Source: Siccirubricoccus deserti (GTDB lineage: Bacteria; Pseudomonadota; Alphaproteobacteria; Acetobacterales; Acetobacteraceae). From it: 50,142 nucleotides of DNA. Positions 26,405-34,846 of the stretch are shown here, piece by piece (the first letter of the stretch is position 1; each line of letters begins with the position of its first letter). The stretch is taken from NCBI RefSeq assembly GCF_014283215.1, contig NZ_JACOMF010000039.1:1-50142 (forward strand), written 5' to 3'. Below the pieces are notes generated by a model. It was given only the letters and a program-made list of their open reading frames with translations. It was not told where the DNA came from and ran no database searches. A program made the translations under genes and the position numbers.

Positions 26405-28030
26405 ATGCCGGATGAGCTGGACAGCACGCCGGTCTTCATCGTCGGCGGCGGGCCGGTGGGCCTCGCCATGGCCCTGCTGCTGGAACGCTTCGGGATCGCC
26501 AGCGTCGTCGCCGAGCGCAGCCCGACGACGACCGACCATCCGAAGTCGCGCGGCTGCTGGATCCGCACCATGGAGATCTTCCGGCAATGGGGGATCGAGC
26601 AGCGTATCCGCGACCGCGGCCTGCAGGACGGCTCCGACATGTTCGTCTTCGTCGAGAGCATCGCCGGTCGCGAGATCGGCCGCACCCGGCCGGAGCCGAA
26701 TGAGGGCCATACCCCGGCCTGGAAGTCGCTCGTCGCGCAGGACGCGGTGGAGGAGGAGATCCACGCCGAGCTCCAGCGCTCGCGCCACACCCGGCTGCTG
26801 TTCTCGACCGAGGTGCTCGGCTTCGAGGAAGGGCCGGACGGCGTCACCGTCCGCACCCGGCCCACGGAGGGTGGCGAGGAACGCTGGTTCCGTGCGCAAT
26901 GGGTGATCGCCGCGGACGGCGCGGGCAGCGGCACCCGCCGCGCCGCGGGCATCGAGATGCAGGGGCCTTCGACCCTGGCCGTGATGTCGAACGAGTACTG
27001 GAAGGGCGACCTCTCACGCTTCCCGATCACCCGGGAGGCAGCCGGCTACCGCATCATCTCGCCGCAACCCGGGGTGCCGGTCTCCACAATCCTCAACACC
27101 AATGGCCGCGACCGCTGGCTGACGGTGACCCAGATCGGCCAGGCGCAGGACGACAGGCCACGGCCCTGGACGGATGCCGAGGTCATCGAGATCGTCCGCA
27201 GGCAGACCGGGGTGCCGGACCTCGACGTCACCTTGCTCAACCGTTCGGTCTGGCGGGTCTCCCGACAGGTTGCCGAGCGCTTCCGCCGCGGTCGCGTGCT
27301 GCTGGTGGGCGATGCCGCGCACCGCTTCCCGCCGACCGGCGGCTTCGGGCTGAACTCCGGCGTGCAGGACGCGCACAACCTCGCCTGGAAGCTTGCCTAT
27401 GTGCTGCGCGGCTGGGCGCCCGAGCGGCTGCTCGACACCTATGACGTGGAGCGCCGGCCGGTCGCGCACAGCAACGCCGATTTCAGCCTCGGCAACCGGT
27501 ACCGCTACGGCCATATGGAAGCCGCGGCGCGCAGTGGCCAGCCGGACCGCATCACCTTTTGGCTGGACGACATGGACAACCACCTGCACAGCGTCGGCCA
27601 GGCGCTCGGCTTCACCTATGAGGAAGGCGCGGTGATCCCGGACGGCACGGTGGCCCGCGCGCTGGACAGCCGGGTCTACCGCCCGGGCGACCGGCATGGC
27701 GGCCGCTTCCCGCATCTCTGGCTCGACCATGCCCGCAAGCAATCGACACTCGACTGGTTCGACAAGGAGTTCGTCCTGGTCGCCGGTCCGCTCGGGCAGG
27801 ACTGGCTGGAGGCCGGCCGCCGTGCCGCCGAGGCGGTCGGCCTGCCGCTCGCGCTCCGCAGCATGCCGCGCGTCGATCTCGCCGACGGCTTCCGCATGGG
27901 CCAGCGCGGCGCCTGCCTGGTCCGCCCGGACGGCCATGTGGCCTGGCGCATGCCCTGGATCCCGGAGAATCCCGACCGCGCCGTCGCCGAGGCGATGACG
28001 CGGGTGCTGCAAGGAGGCACCCTCGCATGA
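26405..28030 (+). CDS. FAD-dependent aromatic-type monooxygenase
   Basis: The 541-residue enzyme is of the PheA/TfdB hydroxylase type. The FAD dinucleotide fold is at residues 8-30 (VFIVGGGPVGLAMALLLERF), the DG motif at 171-172 (AADGAG) and the GD motif at 302-303 (LLVGDAAHRFPPTGGFGLN). A thioredoxin-like C-terminal domain follows, ending with RPDGHVAWRMPW. These enzymes hydroxylate phenols or related rings with NAD(P)H and O2. GGAGGA precedes the ATG; upstream in-frame starts would overlap the preceding gene. It overlaps the next hydrolase by 4 bp and is a distant paralog of the enzyme at 30738. Confidence 0.9.
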   Translation: MPDELDSTPVFIVGGGPVGLAMALLLERFGIASVVAERSPTTTDHPKSRGCWIRTMEIFRQWGIEQRIRDRGLQDGSDMFVFVESIAGREIGRTRPEPNEGHTPAWKSLVAQDAVEEEIHAELQRSRHTRLLFSTEVLGFEEGPDGVTVRTRPTEGGEERWFRAQWVIAADGAGSGTRRAAGIEMQGPSTLAVMSNEYWKGDLSRFPITREAAGYRIISPQPGVPVSTILNTNGRDRWLTVTQIGQAQDDRPRPWTDAEVIEIVRRQTGVPDLDVTLLNRSVWRVSRQVAERFRRGRVLLVGDAAHRFPPTGGFGLNSGVQDAHNLAWKLAYVLRGWAPERLLDTYDVERRPVAHSNADFSLGNRYRYGHMEAAARSGQPDRITFWLDDMDNHLHSVGQALGFTYEEGAVIPDGTVARALDSRVYRPGDRHGGRFPHLWLDHARKQSTLDWFDKEFVLVAGPLGQDWLEAGRRAAEAVGLPLALRSMPRVDLADGFRMGQRGACLVRPDGHVAWRMPWIPENPDRAVAEAMTRVLQGGTLA

Positions 28031-28812
28031 TCAATGTCGCCCCCATCGGAGGCGGGGTGGAGATCGCCTATGCCGTCACCGGCGAGGGTCCGCCCCTTGT
28101 GCTCATGCATGGCGCGGAGGCGGACCATACGCAGTATGCCGCCCTTACCTCCCATCTCGCCGGCCGCTTCACCTACATCGCCTATGACCAGCGCGACTCC
28201 GGCCAGACCCGCAATCCCGAAGCGCCCTACGGCATCGAGGCGCTGGCGGATGACGCGGCGGCGCTGATCGCGGCGCTCGGCCATCAGCGGGCGCATGTCT
28301 TCGGCAGCTCGCTCGGCAGCGTCATCGCCCAGGCGCTGGCCGTGCGGCATCCCGGGCGCGTTGACCGTCTGGTCCTCTCGGCGGCGATCCGCATCGGGAA
28401 AAGCATCGCCGAGATCAATCCCGAGGCCGCCGCGACGCTCGGCCGCCTGCGCGCCGATCCGGCGGCCAATGCGGCACGGATCGCAGGCTGGTTCTACCCG
28501 GAGGCGCATCTGGCGGCGCATCCCGAGTTGGCCCGGCGCTTCGGCGGCGGCACCCGCACGCCGGCGCAGCGGGCGCGCCGCAACCCCCTGATCCCGGAGG
28601 CGCCGCTGCTCGATCTCGGCGGCATCACCGCGCCGACCCTGGTGCTGGCGCAGGCCGAGGACCGGCTGGTTCCGCCGGCCCATACGCTGGCGATCGCCGA
28701 GGAAATCCCGGGTGCGCGCACCACGCTGCTGGAGGGGCTGGGCCATGTCGGAACGATCCAGGCGCCGGAACGCATCGCCGCCGCCATCACGCCCTTCCTG
28801 CTGGGCGGGTAG
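28027..28812 (+). CDS. Alpha/beta-fold hydrolase
   Basis: The 261-residue enzyme has the nucleophile Ser95 in GSSLGS, an acid in AQAEDRLVPP and the histidine in GLGHVG, with the oxyanion segment LVLMHGAEAD. It is a second hydrolase in the operon, not close to the one at 24333. ATGA overlap with the FAD monooxygenase gene implies coupled synthesis, so it probably acts on the hydroxylated product. The substrate is not known. Confidence 0.87.
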   Translation: MINVAPIGGGVEIAYAVTGEGPPLVLMHGAEADHTQYAALTSHLAGRFTYIAYDQRDSGQTRNPEAPYGIEALADDAAALIAALGHQRAHVFGSSLGSVIAQALAVRHPGRVDRLVLSAAIRIGKSIAEINPEAAATLGRLRADPAANAARIAGWFYPEAHLAAHPELARRFGGGTRTPAQRARRNPLIPEAPLLDLGGITAPTLVLAQAEDRLVPPAHTLAIAEEIPGARTTLLEGLGHVGTIQAPERIAAAITPFLLGG

Positions 28813-29778
28813 CGCCGGCCCGCGCCGGCGCGGGCTGCTGGCCGGCCTGCTCGCCATGCCCGCGCTCGCGCGGGCGGAGAGCTGGCCGAGCCGGCCGGTG
28901 CGCATCGTCATCCCCTTCGCGCCAGGTGGGCCGATGGAGCCGGTCAACCGCATCCTGGCGGACTGGCTGACCCGCCGCTTCGGCCAGCCCTTCGTCATCG
29001 ACAACCGGCCCGGCGCCACCGGCACCATCGGCTCGGCCGCGGTCGCCCGTGCCGCGCCGATGGCTACACGCTGCTGCTGACCGCCAATACCGGCATGGTG
29101 GTGGCACCGCTGGTCCTGAAGAATGCGGGATACGAGGCGCTGCGCGACTTCACGCCGATTGCGCTGCTGCAGAGCTACGGCCTCTACCTCATCGTCAATC
29201 CCGGCCTGCCGGTGCGGGACGTGCCGGGCCTCATCGCCTGGCTGAAGGCCAATCCCGGCCGGGCCAACTACACCTCACCCGGCACCGGCAGCGGTGGGCA
29301 CCTGGCGACGGCAATGATGCTGCACCACGCCGGAGCGACGGCGCAGCATGTCTCCTTCGGCGGCACCGTCGCCGGGTTGCTGGCGATCGCCCGCGGCGAT
29401 GCGCATTTCGCGCTCGACAGCGTCGGCAATGCGCAGGGGCTGGTGGAGGAGGGCAGGCTGCGCGGTCTCGCCGTCACCGGGCGGGCGCGCAACCCCCGGG
29501 TGCCGGATCTGCCGACGCTTGGCGAGGTCGGCTTCCCGGATTTCCAGCACGAGATCTGGATGGGCCTCTTCGCGCCCGCCGGCCTGCCGCAGGCGATCCT
29601 TGCACCGCTGAGCGAAGCCACCGAGACCTGCCTTGCCGATCCCGAGGTGCGGGCGCGGCTGACCCGGCTCACCTTCACCCCCGGTGGCGGCGGCCCGGCC
29701 GTGCTCGCCAGCCGCATCGTGGAGGAAACGCCGCTCTGGGCGGAGGCTGCCCGCATCGCCAATGTCAGGAGCGAGTAG
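28811..29778 (+). pseudogene. Frameshifted Bug/TctC-type solute receptor
   Basis: Two reading frames join into one receptor of about 322 residues. The first gives a signal-like LLAGLLAMPALARAESWPSR, then VRIVIPFAPGGPMEP and NRPGATGTIGSAAVARAAP. The second resumes with DGYTLLL and continues through NTGMVVAPLVLKNAGY to the end. The break is a single missing base near 29057-29060, where AAP should run on into DGYT. No start codon lies at the expected N-terminus: in-frame ATGs are at 28745, inside the hydrolase gene, and 28856, inside the signal. Both defects together favour a real pseudogene, although a sequencing error cannot be excluded. The neighbours are intact. Confidence 0.75.
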
Positions 29779-30741
29779 ATGAAACGTCGCGTCTTGCTGT
29801 TATCGGCCCTCGCCGTGCCGGCCCTGGCGCAGACCGAGCGCTTTCCCGACCGCCCGCTCCGCATGCTGGTTCCCTTCGCGCCGGGCGGGCCGCTCGACAT
29901 CACCGGCCGGCCGCTTGCCGAAGCGATGTCGCGCATCCTCGGCCAGACCGTGGTGTTCGAGAACCGCCCCGGCGCCAACGGCATCGTCGCGACCCAGGCG
30001 GTCGCGACGGCGCGGCCGGACGGCTACACGCTGATCTACACCACCGGCAGCTTCATCGGGAACATCGTGTTCAGCACGGTGCCGCTGCCCTATGACCCCG
30101 AGCGCGACCTTGCCCCGGTTACCCTGGTGAGCAAAGGCAATGGCATGATGCTGGTCGGCCGCGCCTCCCTGCCGGCACAGAACATGGCGGAGCTGGTGGC
30201 GCTGGCGAAGAGCCGGCCGGGCGGCCTGACCTGCGCCATGACCGGCATCGGCAACATCACCCATCTCGGCGCCGAGCAATTCCGCGAATACACCGGGGCG
30301 GAGCTGCTGACGCTGGTGATGCAGGGCACCGGCCCCTCCATCACCGCCATGCTGAGCGACCAGGTGGACCTCTGCTTCTCCACCCTTCCGCCGGCCGATC
30401 CGCATCTGCGGGCCGGGCGGCTGCGCGCCTTCGGCTACACCGCCACGCGCCGCACCTACGCCTTCCCCGAGGTGCCAACCATGCAGGAGGCCGGCTATCC
30501 CGACTGGGAGCTGATCGGCATGGGCGGCATCTGGACCACGGGCGGCGTGCCGCGCGAGCGAATCCTCGCCGTGCAGCGCGCGGTGGCCGAGGCGATGCAG
30601 ACGCCCCTCATGCAGCGCTTGATGCGCGAGGCCGAGTCCGAGGGCTCCGGCGCCAGCCCCGAGGAATTCGCCGCGCATCTGGCGAAGGAAATGGCCATGC
30701 AGCGTCGGATCGCCCAACGCATCAGCATGGGCCGCCAGTGA
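29779..30741 (+). CDS. Bug/TctC-type periplasmic solute receptor
   Basis: The 320-residue protein has a short signal (MKRRVLLLSALAVPALAQ) and the mature TctC pattern RFPDRPLRMLVPFAPGGPLDITG, VVFENRPGANGIVATQAVATARPDG and GNGMMLVGRASLPAQNMAE. It is a paralog of the receptor at 23273. The start codon directly follows the stop of the broken receptor gene, and the 3' end overlaps the next gene by 4 bp (GTGA). It may have taken over, or always shared, the role of the broken copy. No membrane components of the transporter are here. Confidence 0.88.
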   Translation: MKRRVLLLSALAVPALAQTERFPDRPLRMLVPFAPGGPLDITGRPLAEAMSRILGQTVVFENRPGANGIVATQAVATARPDGYTLIYTTGSFIGNIVFSTVPLPYDPERDLAPVTLVSKGNGMMLVGRASLPAQNMAELVALAKSRPGGLTCAMTGIGNITHLGAEQFREYTGAELLTLVMQGTGPSITAMLSDQVDLCFSTLPPADPHLRAGRLRAFGYTATRRTYAFPEVPTMQEAGYPDWELIGMGGIWTTGGVPRERILAVQRAVAEAMQTPLMQRLMREAESEGSGASPEEFAAHLAKEMAMQRRIAQRISMGRQ

Positions 30742-32369
30742 AGGATCAACCAGTGCTCGACGTTCCCGTCCTCATCGTCGGCGGCGGCCCGGTCGGGCTC
30801 ACCGCCTCGCTGCTGCTCTCGCGCTTCGGCATCCGCTCCCTGCTGGTGGAGCGGCATGCCGGCACGGCGCGGGTGCCGAAGGCCCGCGGCATCAATGCCC
30901 GCACCATGGAGATGTACCGCCAGCTCGGGCTCGAGGCGGATATCCGCGCCGCCGGCCTCTCGGCGCAGAGCACCGGCCTCATCGTCTGGACCGAGAGCCT
31001 CGCCGGCCGCGAGATCGAGCGGCGGGTGCCGGGACGCGCGCTGGCGAAGAACCTCGCCATGACGCCGACCACCAACTGTCTCTGCGCCCAGGATGATCTG
31101 GAGCCGGTGCTGCGCCGCCACGCCGAGGCGGAGGGGTTAGGCGATGTCCGCTTCGCGACCGAGCTGACAGCCCTGCGGCCGGACGCGAGCGGCGTCAGCG
31201 CCGCCATCACCGACCGCGCCAGCGGCGCCACGACCGAGGTGCGGGCGCGCTGGCTGATCGCCGCCGACGGGGCGCAGAGCCCGACCCGCCGCCAGCTCGG
31301 CATCCGAATGTTCGGCGAGGAGAAGGTCTATGACAGCGTCAACATCCTGTTCCGCGCCGACCTCTCGCCCTGGGTGAAGGACCGCCCGGCGGCGCTCTAC
31401 TTCGTCGAGCAGCCCTCGCTGCGCGGCACCTTCCTCACCATCAATGCCCGGGATCGCTGGGGCTTCCTCATTCACAGCCTCAGCCACTACGGCTTCGGCC
31501 CATCGGATTTCACGCCGGAACTCTGCATCTCCCTCGTCCGCCAGGCCGCCGGGCTGCCGGATCTGCCGGTCGAGGTGCTTGGCACCAGCGTCTGGGAAGC
31601 CTCGGCGACCGTCGCCGAGCGCTACCGGCAGGGGCGCGTCCTGCTCGCCGGCGATGCCGCCCATGAGATGCCGCCGACCGGTGGCTTCGGCATGAACACC
31701 GGCGTGCAGGACGCGCTGAACCTCTGCTGGAAGCTCACCGCCGTGCTGCGCGGCGAGGCGGGGGAACGGCTGCTCGACAGCTATGACGCGGAACGGCGGC
31801 CGCTGGCCGAGCTGACTACGCGGACCAGCCTGGCGAACGCACTCTCCATGGGCCGGACAGCGCGCCAGAGCAGCGCCGTGCTGCCGCGGCGGGAGTTCCT
31901 GAATGAGCAGGGTCTGATCTTCGGCATGACCTATGAGAGCGATGCGGTGGTGCCGGACGGCACGCCGCTGGTCCAGCCCGAGGATCCGGTGACGGAGTAT
32001 CTGCCGAATGCCCGGCCCGGCGCTCGCGCGCCGCATGTCTGGTTGCAGCGCGGGGCGGAGCGCGTCTCGACCATCGAACTGCTGGGCAACCGCTTCGTGC
32101 TCCTCGCCGGACGCGACGGCGCGGCCTGGGCGGAGGCGGCGCGGTCCCTTGCCGGTGGCCCCCCGGTCGTCGCGCATGTGATCGGGCAGGAACTGGCCGA
32201 AGCCGAGGCGGATTGGCATGACGCCTATGGCGTGGCGGCGGGCGGGGCGGTGCTGGTGCGGCCGGACGGCTATGTCGCCTGGCGCAGCCGGGGCGGCGCG
32301 GCTGATCCGCAGGCGACGCTGCGGACGGTCTTCGACCGCCTGCTGGCGCGGGAGACAGTGCCCGCCTGA
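30738..32369 (+). CDS. FAD-dependent aromatic-type monooxygenase
   Basis: The 543-residue enzyme shares the layout of the product of 26405: FAD fold LIVGGGPVGLTASLLLSRFG near residues 12-31, DG motif in IAADGAQSPTRR and GD motif at about 305-306 (LLAGDAAHEMPPTGGFGMN). The C-terminal domain ends with LVRPDGYVAWRSRG. It begins at a GTG that overlaps the preceding stop; a second GTG at 30753 is possible. It is the last gene of the operon and presumably hydroxylates an aromatic substrate with NAD(P)H and O2. The receptor-monooxygenase pairing echoes the earlier half of the operon. Confidence 0.9.
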   Translation: MKDQPVLDVPVLIVGGGPVGLTASLLLSRFGIRSLLVERHAGTARVPKARGINARTMEMYRQLGLEADIRAAGLSAQSTGLIVWTESLAGREIERRVPGRALAKNLAMTPTTNCLCAQDDLEPVLRRHAEAEGLGDVRFATELTALRPDASGVSAAITDRASGATTEVRARWLIAADGAQSPTRRQLGIRMFGEEKVYDSVNILFRADLSPWVKDRPAALYFVEQPSLRGTFLTINARDRWGFLIHSLSHYGFGPSDFTPELCISLVRQAAGLPDLPVEVLGTSVWEASATVAERYRQGRVLLAGDAAHEMPPTGGFGMNTGVQDALNLCWKLTAVLRGEAGERLLDSYDAERRPLAELTTRTSLANALSMGRTARQSSAVLPRREFLNEQGLIFGMTYESDAVVPDGTPLVQPEDPVTEYLPNARPGARAPHVWLQRGAERVSTIELLGNRFVLLAGRDGAAWAEAARSLAGGPPVVAHVIGQELAEAEADWHDAYGVAAGGAVLVRPDGYVAWRSRGGAADPQATLRTVFDRLLARETVPA

Positions 32370-32400
32370 CGCGGAAAGCACAGGCGACAGCCGACCCTAT

Positions 32401-32606
32401 ACCCTGGAGACCAACGGCAAGGCCGAGCGGTTCATCCAAACCAGCATCCGTGAGCGGGTCTACGCCACGCCCTTCCAAACATCCGCCGGCCGAGCCCGCG
32501 TCACGCCCCTGGCTGCACGAGTACGCCACAGCCAGGCTCCACTCCGCCCCTCAAGGGCAAACCGCCCGTCCCCCGGATCTCCAGGGACAAGCCTCCTGGC
32601 GAGGAC
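32401..32606 (+). pseudogene. Remnant of an IS481-type transposase (C-terminal part)
   Basis: The translation TLETNGKAERFIQTSIRERVY matches the end of the DDE integrase core of IS481-type transposases, where TNGKAERF-Q is the catalytic-Glu region. After a frameshift near 32478 the other frame continues with RPWLHEYATARLHSAP, matching the usual WLHEYN-RPHSAL ending. Only this fragment is left, with no start and no visible terminal repeats. Confidence 0.7.
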
Positions 32607-32608
32607 AG

Positions 32609-32651
32609 CTACAGCGGATCGCGTTCATGTCTGAACGCCAATCCGCCGTAG
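32609..32651. repeat. Dispersed palindromic element, copy A
   Basis: CTACAGCGGAT (32609-32619) and ATCCGCCGTAG (32641-32651) are near-perfect inverted arms (10 of 11). The left arm matches the left arm of the element at 44971. It lies directly after the transposase remnant. Function is unknown; a REP-like element or a small mobile element is possible. Confidence 0.55.
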
Positions 32652-32659
32652 GCCGTTGT

Positions 32660-32714
32660 CTGTAGGGCGGATTCACGCTCCGGGGCGTTCACGCCCCTCC
32701 GCGATCCGCCCTAG
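32660..32714. repeat. Dispersed palindromic element, copy B, with terminator-like hairpin
   Basis: TAGGGCGGAT (32663-32672) and ATCCGCCCTA (32704-32713) are perfect inverted arms. Inside them a second hairpin forms between GGGGCG (32682-32687) and CGCCCC (32692-32697). The right arm contains the TAG stop codon of the minus-strand receptor gene. The last 20 bases match those of the element at 44971-45006 at all but two positions. It may terminate or stabilise that transcript. Confidence 0.6.
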
Positions 32715-33712
32715 TCGAGCCGTATGCCCGCCTCCCGGATGAAGCCATTCCAGCGCGCGCTCTGCCCTTGAAAGAACTGGGCGAACTGCTCGGGCGCATT
32801 GGCTTGCGCCTGCAGGTCGAGGCTTTTCAGCCGCTCGGCGACCGCCGGCGTCGCCAGGGTCTCATTGAGCATCCCGTTGAGTTTCGCCACGATCGCCCGC
32901 GGCGTCCCGGCAGGCACGAAGACCCCGTTCCACTCGTAGGTTTCGAACCCCGGCAGGATGTCGGAAAGGGGAGGAAGCTCCGGCAGCGACGCAAGCCGGC
33001 CCTTGCCCGTGTGGCAGAGCGCCCGCAGGCGGCCGCTGTTGACGAAGGCGACGGCCGTGTCCGCGTTGCCGAAGTAGTATTTGACCTGTCCGGCGAGCAG
33101 GCCGTTCGTCGCAGGACCACCGCCCCGATACGGCACATGGTTCACCTGGATGCCCGCCCGTCGCGCAAACAGCTCAAGCGCGAGATGTTGCACTCCGCCA
33201 TTGCCGGCCGAGGCCCAATTCATCGTGCCGGGGCGTGCGCGTGCCGCGGCGATCACCTCGGCAACCGAGTTTTCGGTGACCGAGGGATGCACCAGCAGCA
33301 ACTGGGGCACCGTGATCGCCTGGAACACGGGGACGAGATCGCGCCCCGGATCGAAGGTGAGCTGGGGGAACAGCACCGCGGTCGAGAGGGGCGTCGTCCC
33401 GTAGAGGACCGTGTACCCGTCCGGCGGTGCGGACGCGACAAAGCCGCTGCCGATCATGCCGGTCGCACCGGTGCGGTTGTCGATCACGAACTGCTGCCGG
33501 GTCCGCTGCGAGGTCTCGGTGAACAGGACCCTGGCGACGCTGTCGGCGGTGCCGCCCGGCAACCATCCGACGATCACCCTCACAGGTCGCGCCGGCCAAT
33601 CCAGCTCCTGGCCCGAGGCCTGGGCCGCCGAACCGCTGGCAAGCCCGGCACCGGCGATCATGAGTTGACGGCGAGACACGCCATGAAAGGACGAGCTTGG
33701 ACCCTGGATCAC
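32711..33712 (-). CDS. Bug/TctC-type periplasmic solute receptor
   Basis: The 333-residue protein has a twin-arginine-like signal (VSRRQLMIAGAGLASGSAAQA) and the TctC pattern WPARPVRVIVGWLPGGTADSVARVL, FVIDNRTGATGMIGSGFVASAPPDG and VNHVPYRGGGPATNGLLAGQVKYYF. The start is a GTG at 33712, chosen because GGAGGAA lies at the right distance; an ATG at 33781 would include 23 unlikely residues. It is alone on the minus strand with no enzyme beside it, unlike the other receptors here. Its stop lies within palindromic element B. Confidence 0.87.
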   Translation of the reverse strand: MIQGPSSSFHGVSRRQLMIAGAGLASGSAAQASGQELDWPARPVRVIVGWLPGGTADSVARVLFTETSQRTRQQFVIDNRTGATGMIGSGFVASAPPDGYTVLYGTTPLSTAVLFPQLTFDPGRDLVPVFQAITVPQLLLVHPSVTENSVAEVIAAARARPGTMNWASAGNGGVQHLALELFARRAGIQVNHVPYRGGGPATNGLLAGQVKYYFGNADTAVAFVNSGRLRALCHTGKGRLASLPELPPLSDILPGFETYEWNGVFVPAGTPRAIVAKLNGMLNETLATPAVAERLKSLDLQAQANAPEQFAQFFQGQSARWNGFIREAGIRLD

Positions 33713-34135
33713 GGTTTCCTCCGATGTGTTGATTGTGGCCGTGCGGAGCGGCCCGCCGGCCGCTGTGCGCACCGTCGGCAACTGCCTGGCCGAGACCTGG
33801 AAGCAGGCCGTGGTGATCTCCTCCCGGCCCGACGGGCATCATCACCAACCCGCTGCTGCTGAGCAACACGCCCCATGCCGCGGGCAGCGCCCTCGCCGCG
33901 CGCCTCGTCGCCTTCGGCGACGGCATCTTCCCCGTCCGCCCATCAGTGCCCGCCAGCGCCCATCCTGGATGAGACGCTGGCCAAGTGGCCGACAAGCCCT
34001 GCGCCCTCGACACCCTGGCGGGACGGGTTCAGCCCATCCGGGCGCGGCGATGAAAGGCGGAAGCCCCCGCCTCCGGCAAACCGGCACCGATCAGAATTGC
34101 AAGCCCAACCGCGCGACTCATGGTATCTTCCTGTC
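33713..34135. other. Gene-free stretch, possible decayed coding DNA
   Basis: No intact gene is supported. The plus-strand translation shows coding-like stretches split between frames, for example AETWKQAVVISSRPDG and then GIITNPLLLSNTPHAAGS near 33835-33895, ended by stops. This looks like remains of a gene broken by frameshifts, but no family was recognised. The left edge must hold the promoter of the receptor gene at 33712. Confidence 0.4.
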
Positions 34136-34831
34136 ATGGATCCAGAAGCAGAATCCGCCCCGCCTCCGTCGTCCCGCCTCCCCTGGGATTTCCATCCGGC
34201 CCTGACCGAGGAGCGGCTCCGCCTCTGCGCCCGGATGCTGGCCAATGCGCGCCGTGACGCGCTCGCCATGGCCAGCTACGAGCTTGGCGACGATCCCTGG
34301 TCGGTCGGCTGCCGCGCCTTCGCCTTCGGCCGGCATCGCCTCAAGCGGGCGGCGCAGTCCGGCGACTACCCCTGGCTCGAGGTGCTGGACGACAGCGCCC
34401 ACTTCGTCTTCGTCATCGGCTCGAACGGTCATGGCGTGCCGGTGCGTTTCTACCGCGGTGCCGCCGAGGATCCGACGGATCGCACCCTCCGCCGGCAGGA
34501 GCTGGAGGCCGAGCAGCTTTCGCTGGCGCTCGGAGAGGTGGCGGCCGAAGGCCTGGTCTTCCGCTTCGCTGTCGAGACCGGCGAGGGTGGCCGGGTGGAG
34601 CGGGTTGTCTTCCTGGCGCTCCGGGGGGAGGAACGGGTGGAGTGCTTCTGGCCGGTGCCGCTCGATTTGCCGGCCGCCGCAGGGGGCACGGCGGAGCAGC
34701 TGCGCCTGATCGCCGATGACGGCTATGCCGGCCCGGCCCGCTCCCAGATCGGCACCCCGCCCCTGCCTGCCTCCCTGCCACGGCGCCCGTCGGCCAGCGT
34801 GGCGCAGCGGCGGCAGACGACATTGTTCTGA
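34136..34831 (+). CDS. Conserved-looking hypothetical protein
   Basis: The 231-residue product begins [19 protein letters not shown] and has no signal or membrane segment. It contains an Arg- and Leu-rich helical part ([21 protein letters not shown]), then a mixed alpha/beta region ([51 protein letters not shown]) and a Pro-rich tail ending RRQTTLF. Codon bias is normal for the window. The family was not recognised. It is convergent with the broken dehydrogenase gene, only 15 bp away. The start is the first ATG compatible with the conserved-looking part. Confidence 0.65.
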   Translation: MDPEAESAPPPSSRLPWDFHPALTEERLRLCARMLANARRDALAMASYELGDDPWSVGCRAFAFGRHRLKRAAQSGDYPWLEVLDDSAHFVFVIGSNGHGVPVRFYRGAAEDPTDRTLRRQELEAEQLSLALGEVAAEGLVFRFAVETGEGGRVERVVFLALRGEERVECFWPVPLDLPAAAGGTAEQLRLIADDGYAGPARSQIGTPPLPASLPRRPSASVAQRRQTTLF

Positions 34832-34846
34832 CCTGGGCCGTACGGC

